From the NCBI GenBank assembly GCA_031581145.1, contig JAVLBP010000008.1:1-64000 (forward strand): DNA of 64,000 nt. Reading direction: 5' to 3'. A program made the position numbers and the translations under genes. Below the pieces are notes generated by a model that was not told where the DNA came from, made no database searches, and saw only the letters and a list, made by a program, of their open reading frames with translations. This document shows positions 52,351-60,781 of this stretch, piece by piece. The first letter of the stretch is position 1, and every line of letters begins with the position of its first letter. The stretch is from UBA8296 sp031581145. Its GTDB lineage: Bacteria; Bacteroidota; Rhodothermia; Balneolales; Balneolaceae.

Positions 52351-52951
52351 AGAAATAAACCCAAGTTTCGACGCCATTACCACGCTGGAACCTGCCCATC
52401 TCGACCACCCAATGTTTATGAAGCAGTTTGCCACCGAAATGAGAACGGGGTTGCAAGGGAAACGTTTGTTGGTGCTTCATGGCGATAGTAGCTTCACCGA
52501 AGAGACGATCCAGCAAGGTATCCCTCGAGAAGAAGCCGCAAACCAAACCGCAAGGCAGCTTAATCGAAGACTTGTTGCCTTACTTGCCGATGAAGGGGTC
52601 TCTGCCCTCGGGATCACACTGGCGCAGCGAGGCTTCACCACCTATGACGAGACGATGGATCCTCCTTTTTGGGTGAATGAGTCGGCATGGCGTCGATTGC
52701 CTGCCATTCCGGTGATCTGTTGTGCAACACTGGTGGCGAAGCCAGCTCAGGATGGCACTAACGTACATGATACCCAATCAGAGCACCCTCGCGCACAAGA
52801 CACACACTCACCGACCACGTCCCTTTTGTTGGCACCATTCCTATGCCAACGTGTGCTACAACAGGCGCTAGCCATTCCATCGGTTAAGCCGTTGCGCGCC
52901 CCAGATGCACCTGCACTTGACCCGGCGTCTGCCACGGTCTTTGCAACGTAA
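52343..52951 (+). CDS. Unassigned protein, possible degenerate amino-acid-kinase fold
   Basis: 202 residues from ATG 52343. No signal or membrane helix. The stretch GKRLLVLHGDSS, a GIP motif, then LNRRLVALLADEGVSALGIT resembles the N-lobe of acetylglutamate kinases (VHGGG, then a NKxLVxLL-type helix and a Gly-x-Gly strand). But the glycine-rich substrate loop is GDS in place of GGG, the phosphate lysine strand is missing, and the C-terminal half is Pro/His/Thr-rich and dissimilar. If related it is inactive or repurposed. The resemblance is by eye only. 62 nt after cdd. Confidence 0.4.
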   Translation: MSKEINPSFDAITTLEPAHLDHPMFMKQFATEMRTGLQGKRLLVLHGDSSFTEETIQQGIPREEAANQTARQLNRRLVALLADEGVSALGITLAQRGFTTYDETMDPPFWVNESAWRRLPAIPVICCATLVAKPAQDGTNVHDTQSEHPRAQDTHSPTTSLLLAPFLCQRVLQQALAIPSVKPLRAPDAPALDPASATVFAT

Positions 52952-53172
52952 GTTCATTCTCTCTTTCTGTTTCATTTCTCTCTTACGCCTCAGACAACCA
53001 TTTTTTTACGATGGACGCAAAAAAAACATTGCACCTCGCATCGCTTAGCCTTAATTTGGACTTAATATAAATAAGCATCAAAAACCTACCACAGTCGCCT
53101 TAAACCGCTCTGAGTGTCTTAATCTGCGTGTCTCAAGTAGTGTACAGTCAACCATCAGCAATAAACATCCTC

Positions 53173-55392
53173 ATGGGTCGATTCCTCTCCATAGGCATCG
53201 TGTTAGTATTCGCCATAACTGTTCCCACCAACGGAGAGGTCGTTTCACAACAAGCGCAAGATCGGGATACCGTTGCCTACACGGCAAAGAACCCCCTCGT
53301 TGTTAGCGCAACCCGTAGCGCAAAGCGACTAGAAGATGTATCTGTACCCACAACCGTGTTGGATGCAGCGATGATTACCGAAACAGGTCAACGACGCCTC
53401 GATGGAGTATTAACCCAAATTCCAGGGGTCACCTTTTTTCAGGATCATGGTCAAGGGATACAGATGCAAGGATTTTCGCCAGAATATACGCTCATTTTAA
53501 TCGATGGAGAGCCCGTGATTGGTCGCATGGCGGGCACGCTTGATGTGAGTCGCATCACCTTGCACGGCGTGAAACACATAGAAGTTGTAGAAGGGCCAAG
53601 CTCTTCATTATACGGCAGTGAGGCGCTTGCCGGTGTGGTGAATATCATCACAAAAACCCCAGAGGCAGGATTTTCAGGACAACTAAGTACGCAATGGGGT
53701 ACACACGCCGCCCAAGATCACACGTTTCGACTCGGGTGGAGCGCTGAAGAACTCGACGTACAATGGGTCGTCAACCAATACGCCTCTGATGGCTTCGACC
53801 ACACACCCAATGAATTTGGAGTTTCTGCCCCTGCTTTTGATGACCTAAGCACTTCGCTTACAACAACATGGCGTTTTGCACCACGCTCTCGCTTCAAAGT
53901 CCAGGCACGCGCCTCGTCTCGTGATCTTCAAAGTTCGTTTTCGGTGCGTCAAAGTGCGTCTTCGTCCATCCCATACCTTGATGAGTCTTCTAGACAAGAT
54001 TTCTCGGTTGCGCCTTCACTTGAGTGGGCTATTGGCTCCCGAGTGATTGGGATTAGCCGGGGGTATTGGGCGACGTATCAAACCGATCAACACCAATTTG
54101 AGCAACAAACCCAGCAGACCTTTTATCAAGACCAATTTGACCAGGACTTCCTCAAGCTTGAGCAACAGCTTAATGTGTTATGGTCCAATCAACACCTCTC
54201 GATGGCTGGGGTGGGGCTAAACCGTGAGACCTTAGGGGGCGACCGTTATGAATCGACGCTTCAAGTCGATGGAACAACAGGGCAACCCAAAGCACATCAG
54301 TGGTTTGCTTTTGTGCAGCATGAGTGGATCCCTTCAGAGCGTTTTGAGCTAAATCTTAGTGGTCGTTACGATCGTCACGAGGACTATGACCCACAACTGA
54401 GTCCACGCATCTCGGCACGCTGGCAAGCAAATGACGCTTTGACACTGCGAGCAAGTGTCGGATCTGGGTTCAAAGCTCCTGCGTTTCGTCAGCTTTACCT
54501 CGATTTTAATAACTCCAATGTGGGGTACTCCGTCTTTGGGTCGACTAAAATGGGGGAAGGGCTCCAATCCCTCCTAGATCAAGGTGTCCTTTCAAACCTA
54601 TTTCTTGACCCATCCAACCTTGGTACGATCCAGTCTGAAACTTCCAATGCATTTAACCTTGGAGCAACCTATAGCCCCACCGGATCGTTAAGGCTTCGTG
54701 GACACCTTTTCTATAATGATGTGAGTAACCTCATCGAAACCCAGCCTGTCGCCCAAAAATCAAACGGCCAATTTGTCTATGGCTATTTCAATCTTGACCG
54801 GATTTACACACGTGGTGCACGATTGGATGTTGACGCGAGTCGTACCGTGGGGCAACGCCACCGACTGAGCTTTCGTGGGGGGTATCAATTCCTTCAGGCT
54901 CATGATCGAGAGGTGGTGGATGACCTTCGCGCTGGACGCGTCTTTGGACGTGACATCAACAACCGCGATGTGGAGCTTAGCATGGCCGATTATTCAGGAT
55001 TATTTGGTCGCTCAACCCATCACGTGAGTGGCACCATGACCTACCAAATGATGGATAGCCAACAGCGGCAATGGGACACAGCGACCTCCTCCCTACAGTC
55101 GGCCGTGGCACCAACAAGCGTGAGTATTACCTCGCGCTGGCGAAGCAAGTATGGATATAGAGACCTCGATGGCAATGGCTTTGCCAACCGAGAAGATGAA
55201 TTTGTGGACGCGCATCTCCTTTTGGATGCGACCGTCACCAAAACGTTCTCCTTGGAGAACACCCGCGGCGCTCAACCGTTGCAACTTACCCTTCAAGGGC
55301 ATGTTCGTAACCTGACCGCCACCACGTTCCCTGATACCAATCCCTCGTTAGCGGGGCGCCAATGGGCTGTCTCCGTCTCGTTTGAATGGTAG
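53173..55392 (+). CDS. hmuR: TonB-dependent heme receptor (HmuR-like)
   Basis: 739 residues from ATG 53173; the frame is open from a GTG at 53128. Signal MGRFLSIGIVLVFAITVPTNG. Plug: ATRSAKRLEDVSVPTTVLDA, LTQIPGVTFFQDHGQGIQM, LILIDGEPVIGRM and EVVEGPSSSLYGSEALAGVVNIIT. Barrel with typical LRASVGSGFKAPAFRQLYLD; the C-terminus ends VSFEW. Assignment to heme rests mainly on the genes that follow: HmuY, HmuT-U-V and a hemin-degrading factor. I saw no clear iron-repressor box in the 220 bases upstream. Confidence 0.85.
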   Translation: MGRFLSIGIVLVFAITVPTNGEVVSQQAQDRDTVAYTAKNPLVVSATRSAKRLEDVSVPTTVLDAAMITETGQRRLDGVLTQIPGVTFFQDHGQGIQMQGFSPEYTLILIDGEPVIGRMAGTLDVSRITLHGVKHIEVVEGPSSSLYGSEALAGVVNIITKTPEAGFSGQLSTQWGTHAAQDHTFRLGWSAEELDVQWVVNQYASDGFDHTPNEFGVSAPAFDDLSTSLTTTWRFAPRSRFKVQARASSRDLQSSFSVRQSASSSIPYLDESSRQDFSVAPSLEWAIGSRVIGISRGYWATYQTDQHQFEQQTQQTFYQDQFDQDFLKLEQQLNVLWSNQHLSMAGVGLNRETLGGDRYESTLQVDGTTGQPKAHQWFAFVQHEWIPSERFELNLSGRYDRHEDYDPQLSPRISARWQANDALTLRASVGSGFKAPAFRQLYLDFNNSNVGYSVFGSTKMGEGLQSLLDQGVLSNLFLDPSNLGTIQSETSNAFNLGATYSPTGSLRLRGHLFYNDVSNLIETQPVAQKSNGQFVYGYFNLDRIYTRGARLDVDASRTVGQRHRLSFRGGYQFLQAHDREVVDDLRAGRVFGRDINNRDVELSMADYSGLFGRSTHHVSGTMTYQMMDSQQRQWDTATSSLQSAVAPTSVSITSRWRSKYGYRDLDGNGFANREDEFVDAHLLLDATVTKTFSLENTRGAQPLQLTLQGHVRNLTATTFPDTNPSLAGRQWAVSVSFEW

Positions 55393-55450
55393 CAGCGGAA
55401 ACTATGAAGCACCTGACCTACCTATAAAACCTATCACTTATCTATTCAGC

Positions 55451-56155
55451 ATGAAACGATCAACATTACCCATCTTTGTCCTACTCGCAGGATCTCTCCT
55501 ATTCACAGCATGTGACACCACATCAAGCGATGAATCCGACGACCTTTTTGTGTTACGCGCAGCCGACGTTGAAGCCGATCCAGGCACCCGTGACCCACAA
55601 ACAGGTCAACTCAATTCCAATAATGCGTTCACCTTATATAGTTTGGCAGACAACGAGATTGTTCTTTCGTCCAGTGAAACGGACCCTGCACAGCGTGAGG
55701 CAGACTCTGCAAGCACCTCTTGGGATATTGGTTTCAAAGGGACAACCATCATTTTCAATGGTGGAACAAGTGGCCCAGGAGAAGGCGCTGCACAAATCCT
55801 TGAGGCTGCGTTTGGATCCGTTACCGAAGCTCCCACAGCAGGCTACCTTCAAGATGGTCAAAATAGCGAATGCCCAGGCGTTGTAACCCCTGCGGGCACA
55901 TTCCCAGGCGCACCTTATGCCATTTGCACTGGCGATGAGAACGGGTGGTATGACTACCAAACCAATCTGATCACCCCGATTGCCGGACGCACTATTGTGC
56001 TCAAAACCGCCACAGGTGCTTATGCCAAGTTGCGCATTCTAAGTTATTACAAAGGCGCTCCTTCGTCTCCAGACCCACTCAGTGACGAATCTCGTTATTA
56101 TACCTTTGAGTATGTCTTGCAGGATGACGGAAGCACCGATTTAAGTGCAAATTAA
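55451..56155 (+). CDS. hmuY: HmuY-family heme-binding lipoprotein
   Basis: 234 residues from ATG 55451. Lipobox LFTAC, then an acidic spacer. HmuY fold markers: TSWDIGFKGTTIIFNGG, GYLQDGQ, GWYDYQTNLITPIAGRTIVLKTATGAYAKL (around residues 155-195, quoted in part) and FEYVLQDDG at the end. HmuY proteins take heme from host or environmental hemoproteins and pass it to the receptor. 58 nt after hmuR. The gene is closed by two intrinsic terminators. Confidence 0.85.
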   Translation: MKRSTLPIFVLLAGSLLFTACDTTSSDESDDLFVLRAADVEADPGTRDPQTGQLNSNNAFTLYSLADNEIVLSSSETDPAQREADSASTSWDIGFKGTTIIFNGGTSGPGEGAAQILEAAFGSVTEAPTAGYLQDGQNSECPGVVTPAGTFPGAPYAICTGDENGWYDYQTNLITPIAGRTIVLKTATGAYAKLRILSYYKGAPSSPDPLSDESRYYTFEYVLQDDGSTDLSAN

Positions 56156-56169
56156 TTTTATTAATTTGG

Positions 56170-56196
56170 GGCTTGAGAGAATCCTCAAGCCTTTTT
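56170..56196 (+). terminator. Intrinsic terminator after hmuY
   Basis: Perfect 8-bp stem GGCTTGAG / CTCAAGCC with loop AGAATC, followed by TTTTT (56192-56196). 15 nt after the hmuY stop. Confidence 0.9.
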
Positions 56197-56204
56197 ACAT
56201 CGTA

Positions 56205-56236
56205 GAGGTACGAAACAACCTTCGTGCCTCTTTTTT
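56205..56236 (+). terminator. Second intrinsic terminator, directly before hmuT
   Basis: 10-bp stem GAGGTACGAA / TTCGTGCCTC with one G-T wobble, loop ACAACC, followed by six T (56231-56236). It ends only 20 nt before the hmuT ATG, so transcription of hmuTUV must start inside it or read through it. May act as an attenuator. Confidence 0.85.
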
Positions 56237-56256
56237 CAACATCAATTAGTGTCAAC

Positions 56257-57306
56257 ATGAATCGCTTCTCCACCAAAAAAGCCCTCACAACTGGCGCAAC
56301 GCTCTTCTTATTTGGGTTTGGTCTAAGTCTACTCAGTACCCTGTCAATCATGGCTCAGGACCGTGGCGAGCGACCGCAAAACCAAGAAGAGCCCACTCAA
56401 AGACCCGAGCGACCTGCGCAGCAGACTGAAGGGATGCAACGACCTACCCAGGAGCCTGTTGCACAAGATTTTGAGCCTATCACCATAACCGGACGTGATG
56501 GGGTTGAGACCACCATAGATGATGTCTCCCGCATTGTTACCATTGGGGGCTCCGTCACAGAAATCGTGTATGCACTCGGGTTTGGACCCAACGTAGCAGG
56601 AACTGATATCACCAGCACCTATCCACGTCAAGTCTTCAGATTGCCTAGGTTGGGCGCTTTGAGGCAGTCAAGTGCGGAATCCATTTTATCGTTGGATCCC
56701 TCCGTTGTGATCACCACCTCGGCAATCAATCCACCGGCGGTTGCCCAACAAGTGCGTGATGCTGGCGTACCCGTGCTGATTGTCGATGAGGCAACGTCTG
56801 TCGACCTTGCCAAGAGGCGTATCAAAGATGTAGGCGAAGCATTACGCCGTCCTGATAAAGCGACGGACCTTATCACAACCATGGAGACGCAACTCGCTGA
56901 GGCTGCGGCCATTCAAGAGGATATGAACGTGAAGCCTAGCGTACTATTTATCTACACTCGTGGCGCGGCGATGGTGAATGTCTCCGGAAAAGGGACAGGT
57001 GCCAATGCTATTGTAGAGCTAGCAGGCGGGCAGAATGTCATTACACAGTATGAAGGGTATCGCCCTTTGACCGCGGAGGCTGCTGTATCCTCTCAACCCG
57101 ACATCATTTTAGCGCCTAGCCATGGCGTAGAAATGCTTGGTGGAATGGAGAATTTTATGGACCAACCTGGACTTAAGCTTACACCAGCGGCCAAAAATGG
57201 ACATGTTCGCGCGGTCGACACAGGCATGTTGCTTTCGTTTGGGCCACGTCTTGGCGAAGGTGTCTTAGCGTTAACCCGCGATATGCAGCGGATGATGTCA
57301 GAATAA
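56257..57306 (+). CDS. hmuT: Hemin ABC transporter, periplasmic binding protein
   Basis: 349 residues from ATG 56257. Signal peptide (~12-30, TLFLFGFGLSLLSTLSIMA), then an unusual Gln/Glu/Pro/Arg-rich low-complexity spacer (~32-70) before the TroA/BtuF fold: RIVTIGGSVTEIVYALGFG, LDPSVVITTSAINPP, and the C-terminal domain with VELAGGQNVI and SQPDIILAPSHG. The spacer is longer than usual for HmuT and may tether the domain. 6 nt before hmuU. Confidence 0.9.
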   Translation: MNRFSTKKALTTGATLFLFGFGLSLLSTLSIMAQDRGERPQNQEEPTQRPERPAQQTEGMQRPTQEPVAQDFEPITITGRDGVETTIDDVSRIVTIGGSVTEIVYALGFGPNVAGTDITSTYPRQVFRLPRLGALRQSSAESILSLDPSVVITTSAINPPAVAQQVRDAGVPVLIVDEATSVDLAKRRIKDVGEALRRPDKATDLITTMETQLAEAAAIQEDMNVKPSVLFIYTRGAAMVNVSGKGTGANAIVELAGGQNVITQYEGYRPLTAEAAVSSQPDIILAPSHGVEMLGGMENFMDQPGLKLTPAAKNGHVRAVDTGMLLSFGPRLGEGVLALTRDMQRMMSE

Positions 57307-57312
57307 TCCACC

Positions 57313-58584
57313 ATGAATGGGTCCCCCTCCTCTCTCTCGGCTTTACGTCTGGGGAGGTCACAACCTGCCGCCACGACACAAGAGACCTCTGCAGAGCGTC
57401 GTTATCCATTGGGACTCAACGCACCAGGGATCCTTGTTGCACTTGGTCTTTTATTATTAATTGTCTCCGTGTTGGCCTCCGGAGCGGGGGCTTTAGCCAT
57501 CCCACCAGGTGACGTGCTTGCGATACTTGCCAACAACATAGGCCTTGGCGTAGGTCCTAGCCCCGACAGCCGGGCATTACAATATGAGATGGTGCTCACT
57601 GGCATTCGACTCCCCCGAGTTGTGTTGGGGATTATTGCAGGGGCAGGCTTATCGGTCGCAGGGGCGTTAATGCAGGGATTATTTCGCAATCCATTGGCCG
57701 ACCCAGCGCTCATTGGCGTCTCCAGTGGAGCCTCCTTTGGCGCCTCGCTCATGATTGTGCTAGGTAGCTTGCTCCCAGGCTTCCTCGCCTCCGCCTTTGG
57801 ATCGTTTTCTATCGCCATTGCGGCTTTTGTTGCAGGGTTAATTGTGACCTGGATTGTCTATCGCATTGCCACCCACGGTGCCCAAACCAGTGTTACAACC
57901 ATGCTTCTTGCTGGCATTGCCCTTAATGCACTTTGTGGGGCGGGCACAGGCACATTGATTCTTTTTTCGAACGATAATCAACTGCGGGATCTCACTTTTT
58001 GGTCACTTGGGAGCTTGGGTGCGGCTACATGGACGACCGTGTTGGTCGTGGCCCCACTCACGATCTTGGCAATTGCTCTGACACCACGGATGGCTCGCGC
58101 TTTGAACGCCATGCTCTTGGGCGAATCCGAGGCACAAGCGCTGGGCATTCACACCGAGCGGCTCAAAAAAAGTGTGATTGTGTTGTCAGCACTTGCCGTT
58201 GGAGCCACGACGGCAGTGACAGGGCTCATTGGCTTTGTAGGCCTGGTTGTCCCCCACTTAATACGGTTATCGTTTGGACCGGATCATCGTTTGTTGCTGC
58301 CAGCGTCCGCCTTGTTGGGAGCAACCTTGTTGGTGGCCGCGGATGTATTGTCTCGCACCTTGATTGCCCCATCAGAAATCCCGATTGGGATCTTGACGGC
58401 ATTGGCAGGAGCGCCATTCTTTTTGTGGCTATTGTTGCGGAGTCAAGGGGGAGCGTGGGGCGGTGCTCGGGGTGCTGGAGGTGCTGGAGGTGCTGGAGGT
58501 GCTCGAAGTGCTGGCGGCGTTCGAGCTGCTCGAGCTGGCTCGCTTGGTACAACAAATGACCCGATGGGCGTTAAGGAGGCTTAA
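57313..58584 (+). CDS. hmuU: Hemin ABC transporter, permease (FecCD family)
   Basis: 423 residues, above the usual ~330. Transmembrane helices fill residues ~40-375. Family motifs: LTGIRLPRVVLGIIAGAGLS, GALMQGLFRNPLADPALIG and, near the C-terminal end, GFVGLVVPHLIRL. The excess is a polar N-terminus of ~35 residues and a ~45-residue Gly/Ala/Arg tail (GGARGAGGAGGAGG) generated by 9-nt tandem units at 58462-58515. The tail is cytoplasmic and likely disordered. hmuV starts 3 nt after the stop. Confidence 0.92.
   Translation: MNGSPSSLSALRLGRSQPAATTQETSAERRYPLGLNAPGILVALGLLLLIVSVLASGAGALAIPPGDVLAILANNIGLGVGPSPDSRALQYEMVLTGIRLPRVVLGIIAGAGLSVAGALMQGLFRNPLADPALIGVSSGASFGASLMIVLGSLLPGFLASAFGSFSIAIAAFVAGLIVTWIVYRIATHGAQTSVTTMLLAGIALNALCGAGTGTLILFSNDNQLRDLTFWSLGSLGAATWTTVLVVAPLTILAIALTPRMARALNAMLLGESEAQALGIHTERLKKSVIVLSALAVGATTAVTGLIGFVGLVVPHLIRLSFGPDHRLLLPASALLGATLLVAADVLSRTLIAPSEIPIGILTALAGAPFFLWLLLRSQGGAWGGARGAGGAGGAGGARSAGGVRAARAGSLGTTNDPMGVKEA
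58462..58515 (+). repeat. 9-nt in-frame tandem repeat at the hmuU 3' end
   Basis: Six 9-nt units of the type GGTGCTGGA (58462, 58471, 58480, 58489, 58498, 58507), three of them identical, encoding GAG/GAR/SAG triplets. Confidence 0.9.
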
Positions 58585-58587
58585 GCG

Positions 58588-59439
58588 ATGCTTGAACTGC
58601 GTAATATTTCCTTCCATGTCGGTGATAAAGCCTTGTTGGATCAGGTGTCATTAGAAGTACATCCTGGCGAGGTTTTGGCAATTGTTGGAGCCAATGGGGC
58701 GGGTAAAACTACCCTAACCAACATTTTGAGCGGCAAAAAGAGACCTCAAACAGGAGATGTCTTGCTTGATGGCACCTCAATGTACACCCACACACCCAAT
58801 ACACTGGCTCGACGACGTGCTGTGTTGCCACAGTTCTCCAATCTAAGTTTTGCCTTCACCGTGTTTGAAGTGGTTCTACTGGGTCGCACACCCCACCAAA
58901 CCAGCGCGTCCAACGATGCTGAGATTTGCCTGGACGCGATGCGTGTGACCGGCGTAGAGCATCTTGCGAGTCGTGAATACCCAACGCTATCGGGGGGTGA
59001 ACAGCAACGCGTCCATTTGGCCCGCGCGTTGGCACAAATTTGGCACCCAAACGGTGACGGAGATCGTTATATTTTCTTGGATGAACCTACTGCGAGCTTA
59101 GACCTTGCGCACCAGCATCATGTGCTACAAATTGCTCGTGATTGTGCCAAGCTTGGCCTTGGCGTTTTGGCCGTGTTGCACGACTTGAACCTTGCCGCTG
59201 AGCACGCCGACCGAATTGCGATCATGCGTCAGGGGACGATCGCCGCTGTAGGGAGTCCAGATGATGTGTTAACCTCTGATAATATCGAGGCGGCATTTGA
59301 TATTTCAGTGATGGTAACTCAACATCCTCATGCTGCGTGCCCCTTAGTGGTGGCTGTGCCTGAGGAAGATATTGACCTACGCTTGGCCCGCGAGGAACAA
59401 GCCCTAAACGAAACGATACAACAACTACTCAACGAGTAA
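58588..59439 (+). CDS. hmuV: Hemin ABC transporter, ATP-binding protein
   Basis: 283 residues. Walker A GANGAGKTTLTN, signature LSGGEQQRVHLARAL, Walker B YIFLDEPTASLD, and the H-loop histidine in LAVLHDLNLAAEHAD. Good match to HmuV/BtuD-type ATPases of FecCD permeases. The C-terminal ~30 residues are acidic. Lies between the permease and the hemin-degrading factor with 3- and 4-nt gaps, one transcription unit. Confidence 0.94.
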   Translation: MLELRNISFHVGDKALLDQVSLEVHPGEVLAIVGANGAGKTTLTNILSGKKRPQTGDVLLDGTSMYTHTPNTLARRRAVLPQFSNLSFAFTVFEVVLLGRTPHQTSASNDAEICLDAMRVTGVEHLASREYPTLSGGEQQRVHLARALAQIWHPNGDGDRYIFLDEPTASLDLAHQHHVLQIARDCAKLGLGVLAVLHDLNLAAEHADRIAIMRQGTIAAVGSPDDVLTSDNIEAAFDISVMVTQHPHAACPLVVAVPEEDIDLRLAREEQALNETIQQLLNE

Positions 59440-59443
59440 TCTT

Positions 59444-60532
59444 ATGGAGACACCTACTACTACGCCCGACATTCAATCCTATATCGACAAACGAGAAGCG
59501 TTCAAAGCGGACAACCCAAAAGCGAGGGCTCGAGGCATAGCCGAGGCGATTGGCTTGAGCGAAGCAGAATATGTCTCCCTGGACCTTGGACATCGCACCC
59601 ATGAAGACCGCGTTGTGCGCCTTAAGGAGGCCTGGACCGACATCCTTGCCGAGATTGAGAGCTTGGGCGACGTTATGGCCCTCACGCGCAACGAAGCGTG
59701 TGTGCATGAAAAAGTGGGTACTTACAAGAACTTTGAAGTCCACCAAGGGGCTCCCATCGCCCTATTTGTAGACGAAAAGATTGATCTACGCATCTTTTTG
59801 AACCATTGGTCCCATGGATTTGCCGTGAGCGCACCCAACGCCATGAATGGTAAAACAATGCATAGCCTTCAGTTTTTTAACAAGGCTGGCATGGCCGTAC
59901 ACAAAATCTACATGAGAGAAAGCTCCAATATGGACGCCTTTGAGGCACTTATCGGTAAGTACCGTGCCGAGGAGCAGGTGCCGTTACTTTTCGACGCTCG
60001 ACCCGAGCCAGCACCCTCTGCCTTAGCCACCGAAAAGCCAGACAGTGAGATTGATGTCGATGGGTTTTTGGCTGAATGGCGAGCGCTGCAAGATACACAC
60101 GACTTTTTTGGGATGACCAAAAAGTATGGGGTAACGCGCACCCAAGCCTTGCGCCTCGCTGAAGGTGAATATACACGCAAAGTCTCTGTTGGGGCGGCCC
60201 GTGATGTGCTTGATAAGGCAGCATCCACTAGCACGCCGCTTATGGTCTTTGTTGGCAACAAAGGATGTATTCAGATTCACAGTGGTGAGGTCACTAAGCT
60301 CATGGAGCGTGGACCTTGGTACAATGTGATGGACCCAGAGTTTAACCTTCATCTTAATGAGGAGCACATCACCGAAGCATGGGTGGTTCGTAAGCCTAGT
60401 GAAGACGGGGATGTGAACGCACTTGAGGTGTATGATGCCCAAGGCGAACAAATTGTGCAGTTTTTTGGCAAGCGTAAGCCAGGGATTCCTGAATTGGAAA
60501 GCTGGCGTGAGATTGTAGCAAGCTTGAGCTGA
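59444..60532 (+). CDS. hmuS: Hemin-degrading/heme-trafficking factor HemS/HmuS
   Basis: 362 residues, two tandem copies of the ChuX/HemS fold, each ending in a heme-contact region: GFAVSAPNAMNGKTMHSLQFF in the first half and HLNEEHITEAWVVRKPSEDG in the second. HemS-type proteins bind heme in the cytosol and release iron or pass heme on. The start METPTTTPDIQSYIDKREAF is normal. Last gene of the hmuTUVS unit. Confidence 0.9.
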   Translation: METPTTTPDIQSYIDKREAFKADNPKARARGIAEAIGLSEAEYVSLDLGHRTHEDRVVRLKEAWTDILAEIESLGDVMALTRNEACVHEKVGTYKNFEVHQGAPIALFVDEKIDLRIFLNHWSHGFAVSAPNAMNGKTMHSLQFFNKAGMAVHKIYMRESSNMDAFEALIGKYRAEEQVPLLFDARPEPAPSALATEKPDSEIDVDGFLAEWRALQDTHDFFGMTKKYGVTRTQALRLAEGEYTRKVSVGAARDVLDKAASTSTPLMVFVGNKGCIQIHSGEVTKLMERGPWYNVMDPEFNLHLNEEHITEAWVVRKPSEDGDVNALEVYDAQGEQIVQFFGKRKPGIPELESWREIVASLS

Positions 60533-60552
60533 GTTTAGACAATGGAGGCATG

Positions 60553-60610
60553 CTGGGCATTGAGAGCAGTCAATTTACACGTTCTTACTGGGCAGTGAGA
60601 ACAGTCATAC
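60553..60610. repeat. Degenerate 35-nt tandem repeat downstream of hmuS
   Basis: Two diverged units starting CTGGGCA (60553 and 60588), both containing GAGAxCAGTCA. It fills the first part of the 249-bp gap after hmuS. Confidence 0.55.
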
Positions 60611-60659
60611 GTGGCCCCGAAAGCACTACTTACATGTTCATTTTCATACCCTTAGGTCC

Positions 60660-60702
60660 AAACCAGTATTATTTGTAGAGGGGAGTCAAATATTACTGGT
60701 TT
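60660..60702. repeat. Large inverted repeat upstream of the M28 peptidase gene
   Basis: AAACCAGTATTATTTG (60660-60675) and CAAATATTACTGGTTT (60687-60702) pair over 16 bp with one mismatch; the 11-nt loop is TAGAGGGGAGT. No T-run follows on either strand, so a plain terminator is unlikely. It lies 79 nt before the peptidase ATG and could be a regulator-binding site or an mRNA stability hairpin. Within the largest gap of the window (60533-60781), which otherwise shows nothing coding. Confidence 0.8.
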
Positions 60703-60781
60703 AGACAGAGCACGTTTTAAATCATGTTATCGCGAAATATTCACAGATCTGCGCCATCGCCATCCTCTTATAAATCCCTTT

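Noticed and set aside
52952..53035. Terminator after the kinase-like gene (T7 and A8 runs near 53002-53029; CGTAAG/CTTACG arms)
   Set aside because: The arms are far apart and the AT-only stem is too weak; not a credible intrinsic terminator.
52952..53172. Iron-repressor (Fur) box before the heme receptor
   Set aside because: AT-rich stretches occur near 53050-53080, but none forms a convincing 19-bp inverted repeat of the Fur type.
58226..58555. Histidine/leucine/glutamine-repeat frame opposite the hmuU 3' end
   Set aside because: The apparent peptide repeat is just the reverse reading of the 9-nt repeat in hmuU.
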